Shown: one piece after another, positions 1 through 9,937 of the stretch
How positions within the stretch are numbered: the first letter of the stretch is position 1
Layout of the letters: every line of letters starts with the position of its first letter
Source: Mermis nigrescens
Taxonomy: Eukaryota > Nematoda > Enoplea > Mermithida > Mermithidae
Assembly: GCA_036768485.1 (NCBI GenBank)
Contig: JAVLUZ010000015.1
Coordinates: 233,379-297,378, forward strand
Length of the DNA: 64,000 nucleotides
Direction of reading: 5' to 3'
Made by a program: the position numbers and the translations under genes
The notes under the pieces: generated by a model
What the model was told of the DNA's origin: nothing
The model's input: only the letters and a program-made list of their open reading frames with translations
Databases searched by the model: none

Positions 1-230
1 AGACGGAAATAAAAGTAAGGAAATAAATTTTTTGAAAAATTTTTTTCAATCAAAGGCTTTTCCGTCTGTTTTTTCAACTTTTATGTTAAAGATACGTGCT
101 TGAAATCGCATAAAAACGCTGTTTTTTTGAAATCTGGAACATGGAGCTATTCTAGAATTCGCCCGGTCCATGGTCCATGGACCGGTCCATGTCCATGTTT
201 TACCCAAACCCCAATTTTGAGCCATTTGAA
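1..230. repeat. Left-edge repeat with GGTCCATGGACC palindromes
   Basis: Positions 1-10 (AGACGGAAAT) are inverted near 58-68 (TTTCCGTCT), giving a small hairpin. At 161-197 lies a run of overlapping GGTCCATG/CATGGACC units, a self-complementary array like those beside other hAT-like termini in this window. No coding sequence is seen. Both the array and the adjoining element end are cut off by the window edge, so the class is inferred from resemblance only. Confidence 0.35.
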
Positions 231-239
231 CACTAAGGC

Positions 240-521
240 GACATAGAACTTATTGATGATTCAGACAATGAAATGAAACAGTGGACTAAATTTGTTTCTT
301 GTGACATAAATAGTATTATAGTAATAAAACCTTATTTGAAAAGGCGCACCTAACCTTGCGCTTGCCATTTACTACTGAATGGAGCAGTCGCTCATTATTT
401 TTCTTCCTATGCTCACCCCAAATTTGAGTCATGCTATATTTTCCTTGTCTGACTCCGGGCCGGAGATTTTCAGCCCCGGTACTGCCCCGGCTCCGGCAAA
501 AAAGTCGCCCCGGTCGATCAC
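240..521 (+). mobile_element. 3' end of hAT-like element (family E, GC-tipped)
   Basis: This stretch matches 20640-20928 almost throughout: the same acidic reading-frame tail (DFIDDSDNE-like codons then stop), the same AT-rich 3' region, a GC-rich CCCCGG array and the same terminus ending GGTCGATCAC. It is therefore a second copy of the 3' half of the element at 18361-20928. The 5' half is absent, and the junction near 230 joins unrelated DNA. The hAT assignment is inference from the terminus (AGTGATCGACC inward) and the acidic C-terminal coding remnant. Confidence 0.55.
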
Positions 522-1213
522 CACATGCTACACGAATGCCAATTGAAATTAAATAGGTAATCAACTGAGGAAGGGCATCGCTTTATCGAAACAGCAATTC
601 AAAGGTCCATTTGGGTAGGAAAACAATCACTATGTATAGACGTAGTCGAACATACCTGCGCTATGCAACCAGCACCAGCACAAACGCCAAGAACTGCACC
701 CATTGCAGTACGACGCAAATGTGAGAGAATAAGAAGATATTCAGATTCGAAAAATTCTGAACTGCTGTACCTCTACCCTAAATTTTATAAAAACGGTTTA
801 CGATGTCTCTTTTGAATGCCGTAGTTGAATTTATTTTGCCGCTTTCTCTACCGCAATCCGTCCGACCAGTTTCGCAAAAGGCTCTGCTCAGCTGTATCTG
901 ACGATAAGTTAAGTCAGTCAATAGGACACGATTCCTTTCGTACAGTAAAATACGATTATGTGATGGTACAAAAATTTAACTGAATGAACGATATAGCCTG
1001 CCTAATCATATCTTAGATTAGACAAAACAAACAAACAAACTTACTCACTTCAACAAAATCAAACATTTAGGGGAAAATGCCTTAAAATTAGAAAGATTTA
1101 AAAATACACAGAACGATGAAAAAGTTGACATATAAAAAATGCAAAACTACAGGAAAGTCGAAGAAAGCAGGATAATGGTACATTAAGGCAATGCGTGGGT
1201 GGATTGCGCTTTT
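522..1213. other. No recognised gene; one possible short exon
   Basis: I recognise no repeat family here. On the minus strand, 665-777 is open (36 codons, hydrophobic Gly/Ala/Cys-rich end) and lies between an acceptor-like polypyrimidine/AG and a CAG/GTATGT donor-like site, so it could be an exon. The open frame continues past the donor-like site, so chance is equally possible. Confidence 0.2.
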
Positions 1214-1684
1214 TTAAGAGTAAGAATCACCTTGCTGTAATAGTGACTTACGTAAGCAAAAAAATAATTTTCCTTTGTTTTAAGATATATTACACAACTT
1301 TTTACGCTGATTCCGAATCTGAAAACTGTTTTACATAAAAATGACTTTCTGCTGACTTATAGGGGTGTAAAGTGTGAAAAATCAGAATATGTGCCGAATT
1401 TCATATGTTGATTAATATTTTCTAGAATAATTGACATTTTTCAATGCAGTTTCTTTAAATTCCAGAAGATTGAATGGGCTTTACAAAAAGTATAAAAAGT
1501 TTGTTTACCGGATCATCCCACAGGATACAGCAGTCAATAAAAGTCAAAAATATAAATTTTTGCACTTGCAACATTTTTACTTTTTTAGCCATAAGTCCAG
1601 AGTGGTCATACAGAATCGAAGCTTATTTCACCACAATATGTGCCACCTATGTACCCGTTTCCGTGTGAAAAATGTAGGATATGT

Positions 1685-2737
1685 TGTAACTACGAGAGTT
1701 ACACGTATAGGCGAACTTGCCTTAGCAGTTCGCGATAGCCATAACATAGCCAATACTAGTAGCTATCTATGATAGTGCACTGTGGGCTATGCCTTCGGTC
1801 TTCCCATTATTTCCCCAAATTTTCAATAATAAAAAACATTCAGATACTTGTCCGGTAACATAGAGTTAAGTGTATAATAATAGTAATTGTTTCATGCATA
1901 CCGCTTGTGCAATCGAGAATATTCGATCTGAGATAAAGGCTTATCAGTATTACGTTTATTTGATCTTTATTTGTTTTACTGTAATGGCCCTTGAGGTCAG
2001 TATTGGTAACGTCGTGAGAGAGTCTGGCTTTTTGGTTTTTTGTAGGCCGGTTATTTCGACTGCATATTATCGTTTTTCTTTTGCGTATTTTGTTGTCCGG
2101 CTATAGGCCGTGGTTTCTTCGTCGAATTAATATTAGAGAAAACCAACCCAGTGGTTTTGGTTATACCGAGGGTTAGGTCGGCCACCATCCCTACGTCGAG
2201 GACTTCTTCCCACCATAGTGGACTGATAGGTAAATTTCGTATGATAGTCTATTTTATTTGGAAAGCACAATTTATTTCTCAAGCCAAAAATTGATCAAAA
2301 ATATTATTTAATCTTGAGGGATGATTGATCAGCATAGAGCTCGTTGTTGTTGTTTTCATTGTTCAGCGTGCTACACAAATTAGGAACCAAAAACATTTCT
2401 GATCAGGCACTGATTGAAAATAAGTTAAATAAACAACTTGAGCTTGAGATAGGTCAACTGACCTCCGCGGCAAATTCCGAGACTAGGTAGGTAGCCTTAG
2501 GTCTTAGGGCGTAGCTGCTGAGATCACCCGACCAGAAGCAGCCAGCAATATTAGGGCTGAGGGGATCAAAGCCGTAAGGTCTGTAAGGGTCCAAGGATCG
2601 AAAGCCATTCAGAGCCGCGCGATCGGGGCCAGCACTAAGCGCAGACTTAAGTACCTACGTACCTAGGTAAATCTCGAAGGTAGTGTAGTCCGGTTCCTAC
2701 GTCGATTCTGTAGACGTTAGGGGCCGCTACATTTACA
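1685..2737 (+). mobile_element. Solo-LTR-like insertion (LTR family X), 1,053 bp
   Basis: The insert begins TGTAAC and ends TTTACA (TG...CA) and is flanked on both sides by ATGT (1681-1684 and 2738-2741). The right arm of the host inverted repeat is uninterrupted at the matching place, so it serves as the empty site. A 4-bp duplication with TG...CA ends fits a solo LTR. Parts of it recur at 7015-7205 (same strand) and, reversed, at ~32155-32365 and 43819-44060. It holds no long open frame. Confidence 0.7.
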
Positions 2738-2744
2738 ATGTGAT

Positions 2745-3560
2745 GGATAGCCATTGATCACTTTTGACAAATGTGAAATTAACTTATGTGTTCAAATTTC
2801 AAAAATGATACAATTGTGCTATAAAAAATTTAACGTTTCGACCTATAACTCCAGAACTGTAATACATTGTGCAACTGCATTATGCCACAACTTGTACCAT
2901 CTATGTGCCTAAGTGCTTGCAAAAGATCATGCGTATACCTTATCTGGTTGTTGACCATTTCTGACAAGCGGTAATTGAACTCAATTGGTCAAAGTCGAAA
3001 AAATCATGCATGTGTGGTACAAATAACTTTCCTTTTGGAGCTGTAATTCGAAAATAAAATTCATCTTGTGGCCACATTACACCACAATTTGCACTATCTA
3101 TTTTGCCTAATTATATGCAAAAATCCATCCATATATGTTTGATATTTATTGACCATTTGTGGATAACGTAAACTTAGCTCCATTGGTCAAAATCAAAAAG
3201 TCACACATTGGTGCTTCAAAAATTTTTCTTTCGGCGCTGTAACTCAAGAATTAGGACACATTTTTTAACCGCAGTACACCACAGTCTCTACCATATATGT
3301 CCTTAATTGTACACAAAAAAAATCATCTGCATATTCTACTATCAGCCATATTTCACAAGTGTGAACTTGACCTAGTTGGTCAAAGTGAAAAAATGCATGC
3401 TTTTGTTTCAAATAATTTTATTTTCTATTTCTAACGAGAAGTGAAATCTATCTGGTGACCATACTACGCCATGGTTCTCACTATCTATTTGCCTAATTGC
3501 ATGCAAAAAATTCATACATATATGTTGGATTATATTTATTTATTATTTTTACCTGTAGAA
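2745..3560. repeat. ~200-bp diverged tandem repeats, left arm
   Basis: About four units share recognisable phrases in the same order: a TTGGTCAAAGT block, a GCTGTAACTC-like block, a CCGCATTACACCACA-like block, then CTATCTATGTGCCTAA and an ATGCAAAAA/ATATATG block. Unit starts are spaced by roughly 195-200 bp. The same units run in reverse at 5215-6060. Sequence between units is well diverged, so the expansion predates the arm duplication or both have aged together. Confidence 0.6.
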
Positions 3561-3616
3561 AATCCTAGTCAAAACATTCTGAATGAATCAATGTGTCTTC
3601 AAAGTCATCTACCTCA

Positions 3617-3850
3617 TCATCTAGATTTGGGTCTGGTTGGAAAAAAATCTTCTAAGCAGTCATCTTCATCAGTTTCAGTTGGGACAATTGCTTCTCTTTT
3701 TCGTGCTTTCCACGACCAAAATCCTGCAATTTGCTGCCATGATAAAAACTCAGATTGCTTGAAATGGAGCAATCTTCGCATTTCAGTTGCAGTCTCCCTT
3801 TGATCGCACTTTCTTTGAGTTTTAATCGCATCATCAAATTTTTTAAGCAA
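3617..3850 (-). pseudogene. Gene fragment in left arm (GWALK-type domain relative)
   Basis: The frame encodes a 77-residue piece closely matching the right-arm copy at 4891-5178: a charged region with KFDD, ETATEMRRLL, QQIAGFW and an acidic EDDCLEDFF end. It breaks out of frame after the acidic stretch. Resemblance, from memory, is to an uncharacterised invertebrate domain with an LPxGWALK...QQIxSFFSRxA pattern often found in zinc-finger or transposon-linked proteins. No function is claimed. Head-to-head orientation with the other copy comes from its place in an inverted repeat. Confidence 0.5.
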
Positions 3851-3929
3851 ATATTGGCGCTGGTTTTCTATGATTGCTTTACAAGATCTTTTTTGCCTTA
3901 AAGCCCAGCCAGTTGGTAATCTTTGGATT

Positions 3930-4118
3930 CAGGGGCGGATTAAGGGGGGCGGGGGGCCGCCTACTCCCATTGGCCCAAAAAAGTGCGAAAAATTAAGCAT
4001 TTTTGAGCGATTTTTTGCGATTTTCGGGTTAAAACGGCTAATTTTTCCGCCCAAGTCAGGGTTCCGCCCCCCCTTAGGGGTACCCGCCCCCCTTAGGATA
4101 ATCCTAGATCCGCCACTG
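3930..4118. mobile_element. hAT-type MITE, 189 bp
   Basis: Termini are CAGGGGCGGATTAAGG and, reversed, CAGTGGCGGATCTAGG. The insert is flanked by an exact 8-bp duplication TTTGGATT (3922-3929 and 4119-4126). The right arm of the surrounding inverted repeat has the uninterrupted sequence with one TTTGGATT, an internal empty site. An 8-bp duplication and CAGNG tips are characteristic of the hAT superfamily. It is far too short to encode a transposase. Confidence 0.85.
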
Positions 4119-4253
4119 TTTGGATTGAATCATCATCTGCATACATCTCCCAGAATTGCTGCAAAACTTCATTTAGACTTGGAAGCCGAGGCATTAGCTG
4201 TCGATTTTCTATTTGTTTCTCGTACGTTGTAATAGCTGCACACGCAATGTCAG

Positions 4254-4509
4254 CACACCTGGGCGTGGGGTTTGGGGGGTATGCACCCCCCAGAAATTAA
4301 AATACCCCCCAGAAATCAAAATACCCCCCCGAATTCAACTTTTGAAAATTTTTTCGTCTTTTTTCTCAATTTTTTGATGCCAATGGATAGTGCTTGATGA
4401 GAAACGTCGAAAAATGGTGTTTTTATCGCCATACCACCATTTTTAAGGCCATTTTTCGACCTTCAAAAAAATCTTGCACCCCCTAGAATTTTCTTGCTGC
4501 CCACGTATG
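4254..4509 (+). mobile_element. hAT-type MITE family M, 256 bp, complete copy
   Basis: The copy starts CACACCTGGGCG, ends CTGCCCACGTATG and is flanked by an exact 8-bp duplication AATGTCAG (4246-4253 and 4510-4517). Terminal inverted repeats are about 12 bp (CAYACSTGGGCR). Inside are runs of C and G on either side of a conserved AT-rich core that includes TTTTTTGATGCCAATGG and a CGTTTCTCATC-like block. This copy defines the family ends used for the other copies. It lies in the spacer between the arms of the large inverted repeat. Confidence 0.88.
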
Positions 4510-4529
4510 AATGTCAGTCGCTCAGGCTG

Positions 4530-5178
4530 AAACTGGTGATTTGCTAACTCCATGTGATTTTCAAGGGATCGATGTCTTTGAAATGATTACACGCAACCAG
4601 GAACAGTACAAGTAAACAGTTGCAAAGATCTTGCTGAGCTGTCTTCTTCTGGTAAAACTGGCACACATGTTGCTGTTGACTGGTCCCTTGTCATAGGCTC
4701 TTCTAGGATGAAGAAACAAGAAACAAATAGAAAATCGGCAGCTAATGCCTCGGCTTCCAAGTCTAAATGAAGTTTTGTAGCAATTCTGGGAGATGTATGC
4801 AGATGATGATTCAATCCAAAGATTACCAACTGGTGGGCTTTAAAGCGAAAAAGATCTTGTAAAGCATTCACAGAAAACCAGCGCCAATATTTGCTTAGAA
4901 AATTTGATGATGGGATTAAGACTCGAAGAAAGTGCGATCCAAGGGAGACTGCTACTGAAATGCGAAGATTGCTCCAATTCAAGCAATCTGAGTTTTTATC
5001 AAGGCAGCAAATTGCAGGATTTTGGTCGCGGGAAGCACGAAAAAGAGAAGCAATTGTCCCAACTGAAACTGATGAAGATGACTGCTTAGAAGATTTTTTC
5101 CAACCAGACCCGAATCTAGATGATGAGGCAGATGACTTTGAAGACACTTTGATTCATTCAGAATGTTTTGACAATTGA
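4530..5178 (+). pseudogene. Frame-broken gene fragment in spacer and right arm
   Basis: Reading outward from the spacer, codons for AELSSSGKTGTHVAVDWS and then a Ser/Ala/Lys-rich stretch lead, after stops and frame changes near 4765-4840, into residues containing LPTG, a basic stretch, and the open frame 4891-5178. That last frame holds KFDD, ETATEMRRLL, LSRQQIAGFWSREA and an acidic tail, and ends in a stop. The order (GWALK-like motif, basic run, QQI...FWSR motif, acidic end) matches an uncharacterised domain I recall from cnidarian, mollusc and arthropod transposon-linked proteins. It carries at least two disabling changes. The first ~190 bases are present only once, the rest twice because of the inverted repeat. 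Confidence 0.45.
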
Positions 5179-5214
5179 ATTTTGACGATATAAAACATAT
5201 TCCTTTATGTAAGG

Positions 5215-6060
5215 ATTTTCTACAGGTAAAAATAATAAATTAATATAATCCAACATATATGTGTGAATTTTTTGCATGCAATTAGGCAAATAGATAGTGC
5301 GAACCGTGGCGTAGTATGGTCAACAGATAGATTTTACTTCTCGTTAGAAATAGAAAATAAAATTATTTGAAACAAAAGCATGCATTTTTTCGCTTTGACC
5401 AGTTAGGTTAAGTTCACACTTGTGAAATATGGCTGATAGATAAGTAACGTAGAATATGGAGATGATTTTTTTGTGTACAATTAGGGACATACATATATGG
5501 TAGAGACTGTGGTGCAATGCGGTTAAAAAATGTGTCTTAATTCTTGAGTTACAGAGCCGAAAGAAAAATTTTTGAAGCACCAATGTGTGACTCTTTGATT
5601 TTGACCAATGGAGCTAAGTTTACGTTGTCCACAAATGACCAATAAATATTAAACAAATACGGATGGATTTTTGCATATATTAGGCAAATATATAGTGCAA
5701 ATTGTGGCGTAATGTGGCCACAAGATGAATTTTATTTTCCGAATTACAGCTCCAAGAGGAAAGTTATTTGTACCATGCACATGTACAATGTTTTCGACTT
5801 TGACCAATCGAGTTCAATTACTGTTTGTCAGAAATGGTAACCAACCAGTTAAGGTATACGCATGATTTTTTGCGAGCACTTAGGCACATAGATGGTACAA
5901 GCTGTGGTATAATGCAGTCGCACAATGTTTTACAGTTCTGGAGTTATAGATCTAAACGTTAAATTTTTTATAGCACATGTATCATTTTTGAAATTTGAAC
6001 ACATATGTTAATTTCACGTTTGTCAAAAGTGGTCAATAACTATTCATCACATATCCTACA
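5215..6060. repeat. ~200-bp diverged tandem repeats, right arm
   Basis: These are the reverse-complement counterparts of the units at 2745-3560, with the same block order and spacing. Unlike the left arm, this arm is not interrupted at the position where 1685-2737 is inserted, so it preserves the ancestral order of units through to 6300. Confidence 0.6.
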
Positions 6061-6778
6061 TTTTTTACACAGAAATGGGTACATAGGTGGCACATATTGT
6101 GGTGAAATAAGCTTCGATTCTGTATGACCACTCTGGACTTATGGCTAAAAAAGTAAAAATGTTGCAAGTGCAAAAATTCATATTTTTCATCTTTATTGAC
6201 TGCTGTATCCCGTGGGATGATCCGGTAAACAAACTTTTTAGATTTTTTGTAAAGCCCATTTGATCTTCTGTAATTAAAAAAAGCTGCATTGAAAAATGTT
6301 AATTATTCTGGAAAATATTAATCAACATATGAAATTCGGCACATATTTCGATTTTTCACACTTTACACCCCTATAAGTCAGCATTTTTGTGTAAAACGGT
6401 TTTCACATTCAGAATCAGCGTAAAAATTTGTGTAATATATGTCAAAATTGAGAAAAATTATTATTTTACTTACGTAAGGTTAAGATGGTCCTTATAGAAA
6501 CTGACTCTTTAAATGACAAATTCATAAATTCATTTTATGAATCCAAAAATCTATTAAACTGTTTATCGTTAGTCTTGTTTTGATTCTGTTAGTGCATGAA
6601 ATCGCTTGGCAGACCAATTCCCTTATTACTGAAACACTCGATTTTTTTATCGTTCGACCCGCCATGTCTATAAAAAATCCACTAACTGACTCCGTCGAGC
6701 AAGGAAACAATTGAATTCTACATTAATAGGATATTAGTTTTTTGAGCGGATCCATGTGTACAGAAGGTACTTTTCATA

Positions 6779-7014
6779 CACACCTGGGCGTGGGGGTTTG
6801 GGGTATGCACCCCCCCCCGAGAAACCAAAATACCCCCCCAGAATTCAGTTTTTGAAAATTTTTTCGTTTTTTTTCGCAATTTTGTGATGCCAATGGATAG
6901 TGCTCGATGAGAAACGTCGAAAAATGGTGTTTTTTCGCCATACCATTATTTAAGGCCATTTTTTGACATTCAAAAAATTTTGCACCCCCCAGAATTTTCT
7001 TGCTGCCCACGTAC
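6779..7014 (+). mobile_element. MITE family M copy, joined to LTR-X fragment
   Basis: The 5' end is intact (CACACCTGGGCG) and the core block TTTGTGATGCCAATGG and CGTTTCTCATC-like sequence follow. The 3' end stops at CCCACGTA and runs directly into LTR-X sequence at ~7015. No 8-bp duplication is found, so the right flank has been rearranged or replaced since insertion. Confidence 0.75.
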
Positions 7015-7205
7015 ATAGGGCGTAGCTGCTGAGACTTCCGAGCCAAAAGCGGTCAGCAATATTAGGACCGAGGAAGTCGAAGCCGTTAGTTATTGACGGC
7101 CGTTGGGTTTGGAGCCGAACTTCGCGCTTATACAACCTGGCCAGCGCTGAGAGTAGTGTATAGGTACCTACATAAGTAACTCCCGAAGGTATAGTCTGTT
7201 TCATT
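7015..7205 (+). repeat. Fragment of LTR family X
   Basis: The stretch from AGGGCGTAGCTGCTGAGA matches ~2505-2690 inside the solo-LTR-like insert and, reversed, ~32190-32360. It is closer in wording to the 32.2 kb copy (GACTTCCGAGCC... CGGTCAGCAATATTAGG), so at least two subfamilies exist. Both ends are truncated. Confidence 0.5.
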
Positions 7206-7362
7206 TATTCGAGAGCTTTTTCAGTAAATTTTTCTGAAGGATACAGTATGCCTAACTAGGTGATATACTGTAACTCGACAGAAAAGTTGAGCGGGAGCGA
7301 GTGGCCGCTATGCTTTCATTTTTAACGCACTAAACCGCCTACATGTGTATGTAATAGCAAAG

Positions 7363-8102
7363 AAAAATGCTCCGATGGAACAAAAAAGATGAATATACTT
7401 GGAATTGTGGATTATTAAGGATGTAAAAGGAGGGGACTAGGAAAAATCTACCTTAAGTCGCAAAATCTGCTAAAAATCAGACTTTCTCTAAGCAACGCAA
7501 AAAATCGATGTATATTCTGCGGCCTCTAAAAAGTGTCTTTTTAAATAATGTTCGAAGTTTCAGATAAGAGTGTACGAAATCTATCAAGGTTACTTTTTAA
7601 ATTGCTGGCACCTGATTGATAGAAAACTAAGAGGTATTGTATTTAAAGTTGTTTTATTTTGTTATGAGCATTATAGCAAGCAAAGCAGGGGCCGATTGAT
7701 TAGTGCACACAATCGTTTCGGGCATGCTAGTGTATCTACATTTAGTCTGTTTCAAGTCAACTTTCGCGTTTCCTACTGTTTTAAACCAACCATGTCTCCA
7801 ATTGTCTTCGATGTTTGCTATTTCATCCAATTGGCTTAGAAGACTGTTAGTTTACTCAATATCATTTCCCATAGCTACTGCATAGCTAACGTGCTGCTTT
7901 TTCAATCATTTTTATGGTTAAATATTTATTTTAATCTGTTGGCCGCAGAATATACATCGATTTTTTGCGTTGCTTAGAGAAAGTCTGATTTTTAGCAGAT
8001 TTTGCGACTTAAGGTAGATTTTTCCTAGTCCCCTCCTTTTACATCCTTAATAATCCACAATTCCAAGTATATTCATCTTTTTTGTTCCATCGGAGCATTT
8101 TT
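7363..8102. mobile_element. Hairpin-forming element with ~161-bp arms
   Basis: Bases 7363-7524 and 7942-8102 are reverse complements with essentially no mismatch by eye, separated by a 417-base middle part. The arms begin AAAAATGCTCCGATGG and end TATTCTGCGGCC. Similarity continues weakly outward (TAGCAA on each side). No clear target duplication is seen. The middle has an open frame (7570-7839, 89 codons) that resembles nothing I know. Arm identity far above the neighbouring repeats implies recent origin or gene conversion. It could be a non-autonomous transposon with long terminal inverted repeats, or an inverted duplication that would give dsRNA if transcribed. Confidence 0.65.
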
Positions 8103-8199
8103 ACTTGCTAGTACCCCACTTTTAATTAGTATGATTTAAGTGCATCAGTCAGTAAACACATACAGTAACATGCCATTATAATGACAGCAGTCCAAGGAC

Positions 8200-8640
8200 A
8201 CGGAAAACAATAATGTTCTTAACATCAGCATTATCCTTTTCAAACAAGACAACCTTACATTATTTTAACAGATCAAAGTTTTTCAGCATTAACTTTACGA
8301 AAATATCAAGTGTAAGGAACACTAACGCTCAGATTTGGAAGTAAAATAAATTTGTAGTATAAACTACATTTTAACAACAAATGATTAGTGCAAAATTCAC
8401 ACAACTACTAGGTGTAGAGAAAACTAATAGTCAGATTCTCAATTCTGATTTTACGTAGAACATTTTGAAAAAATTAAGCTTCCGCAAGGCTCTAGAACAA
8501 GAGTTGAGTTAATAGGCAGTGTAAACTTTACACAACCACAGAGTTTAAAGAAAATTTCAGTCGGATTCGCAATTCTAATATTACGATCAACATTTATGAA
8601 AAAATTAAGTCTCCACAATGGCCCAAGGACAAATAAATAT
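8200..8640. repeat. Diverged ~130-140 bp tandem repeats
   Basis: About three units carry, in order, an AAATTCACACAACTAC/AAACTTTACACAACCAC block, a GTCAGATTCTCAATTCTGA-like block, a TTACG..AACATTTTGAAAAAATTAAG block and a CTCCGCAAGG-like block. Related units recur at 10480-11100. Unit boundaries cannot be set precisely. Confidence 0.4.
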
Positions 8641-9937
8641 CAGATGTGTTAACGTAGACTCAAGCTACGTTCACTTCGCTTACTTAACCCGAATCTCAAG
8701 CTAATGCGCTCACACGGGGGTTCTCGCCCATTTTAGGAGGTCGATCACCAGCCGGCGATTCGGGAGTAAGCGGCCCGGCTTATTCAAGGTGGCCCGTCCC
8801 TCTACGCACGCACCTAGTGAAACTTACTTATTTAACCCCTTTGAGATTGAGTACCTAATTAAAGTAAGTTCCCCGGAAACCTAATTGAGGGCTCAAAAAG
8901 ATTATTATTTTACTTGTTTTGGACCGAATTCCGGTGCTTGAAAATATTAAGGGTTCCTAAGTATAGTGTAGCACAAGGACAGAATTCAACAGCACGGAAA
9001 TTCAACCGAGCCCAGCATCGTTAATTAAATAATTAATTTTTACAATATTTTTGGACAGAAAAATTATGAAGCAATTAAAAAGCGACAGCATGGAGGATAC
9101 ATGCTGCTGACCGTCGTGTTACGCTAATCGGGTAAAATCAAACAATGTAATTAAACAAGGGCACAAAGCCCTGCCAAAGGCATACAACAACTGATGCCAA
9201 TTGGCACAAACACGAATGATTAAAAACAAAGCGTACGGCGAAAAGAAGCGTGCACACTACGCAGGAAAACTAACAGACGAGTTCTGCAGCCAAGCAGATA
9301 AAAAGGCACGTACGGAGTCTGCTCACATACAGCCGACGAAAAGAAAAAGAAGATACGCTCAGCGCGGAAGCTGGCGGAGAGGCTCTCAAGCTCAAAAACT
9401 AATTGTAAAATGTAAAATCTTAAAGTGCCGTCACAAAACTGCGCTCGCACGCAGTTTTAACTGACGCGGAAAAAGAGGCGTAACAACACGAACCCAAGAG
9501 ATATGAAAAGGATCTATGAATGCGACAATAGGCCTATGGGCAAAAGCTTACGGTAAAGGTATGTACAAACGAGACAGGCACAAATATGAGACACACACAT
9601 ATGTATGATCTTTTAACACACGTAAGATATGATAACACACATACCAATTCGTACTCAAGTCGCATTAAGCCCGAGTGCCCATTTTCCTATCCCGGATTTT
9701 GATTGAAAATATGTGTGGGAAAGGAATGAAAAATATGATAATTTTTTGGGGAAGGTGGTCCCGGGCGACTCGCTTAAGCGTTGCGCTTAACGGTCGTGTA
9801 CGTGCGTATGGAAATTGAGCACAAGAATGTACATCTGGGGCAATCAATCGGTTTTTTTCATCTGTTTCAAAAAAAACCCAAACCGATTTTTTTCCCAAAA
9901 AATTTTTTCAGAGTAAAGTTTACAAACATGAGTTTGT
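8641..9937. other. No recognised gene or repeat family
   Basis: A GC-richer stretch (8690-8820) and a Lys/Arg-rich open frame at 9201-9464 (87 codons) are present, but neither resembles a known family. The frame is overlapped by an antisense open frame of similar length and has no supporting codon signal that I can judge. I see nothing more to report here. Confidence 0.25.

Larger units (their letters stand above)
1218..6508. mobile_element. Large inverted-repeat (foldback-like) element
   Basis: The left arm (1218-1684 plus 2738-~4230) and right arm (~4700-6508) are reverse complements over about 1.8 kb, aligned along nearly their whole length at high but imperfect identity. The outer ends share CTTACGTAAG and then a weaker AGAGT-like tip, and both are flanked by TTAA (1214-1217, 6509-6512), which would fit a TTAA target duplication. 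Each arm is built of ~200-bp diverged tandem repeats and carries an outward-reading copy of the same gene fragment. Three later insertions interrupt it (1685-2737, 3930-4118, 4254-4509); without them it would be ~3.8 kb. Long arms with tandem repeats recall foldback and Galileo-type elements, but no transposase catalytic domain is visible. TTAA would suggest Kolobok or piggyBac; this is inference. Confidence 0.65.

Noticed and set aside
3471..3803. Plus-strand 110-codon frame
   Set aside because: It is the antisense of the better-supported fragment at 3617-3850, which has a matching copy in the other arm.
8690..8820. Possible rRNA-like or conserved GC-rich sequence
   Set aside because: No stretch matches conserved rRNA segments I know, and neighbours give no support.
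9201..9464. Lys/Arg-rich 87-codon frame
   Set aside because: An antisense frame of similar length overlaps it, it matches no family, and its basic composition can come from the A/G-rich DNA.
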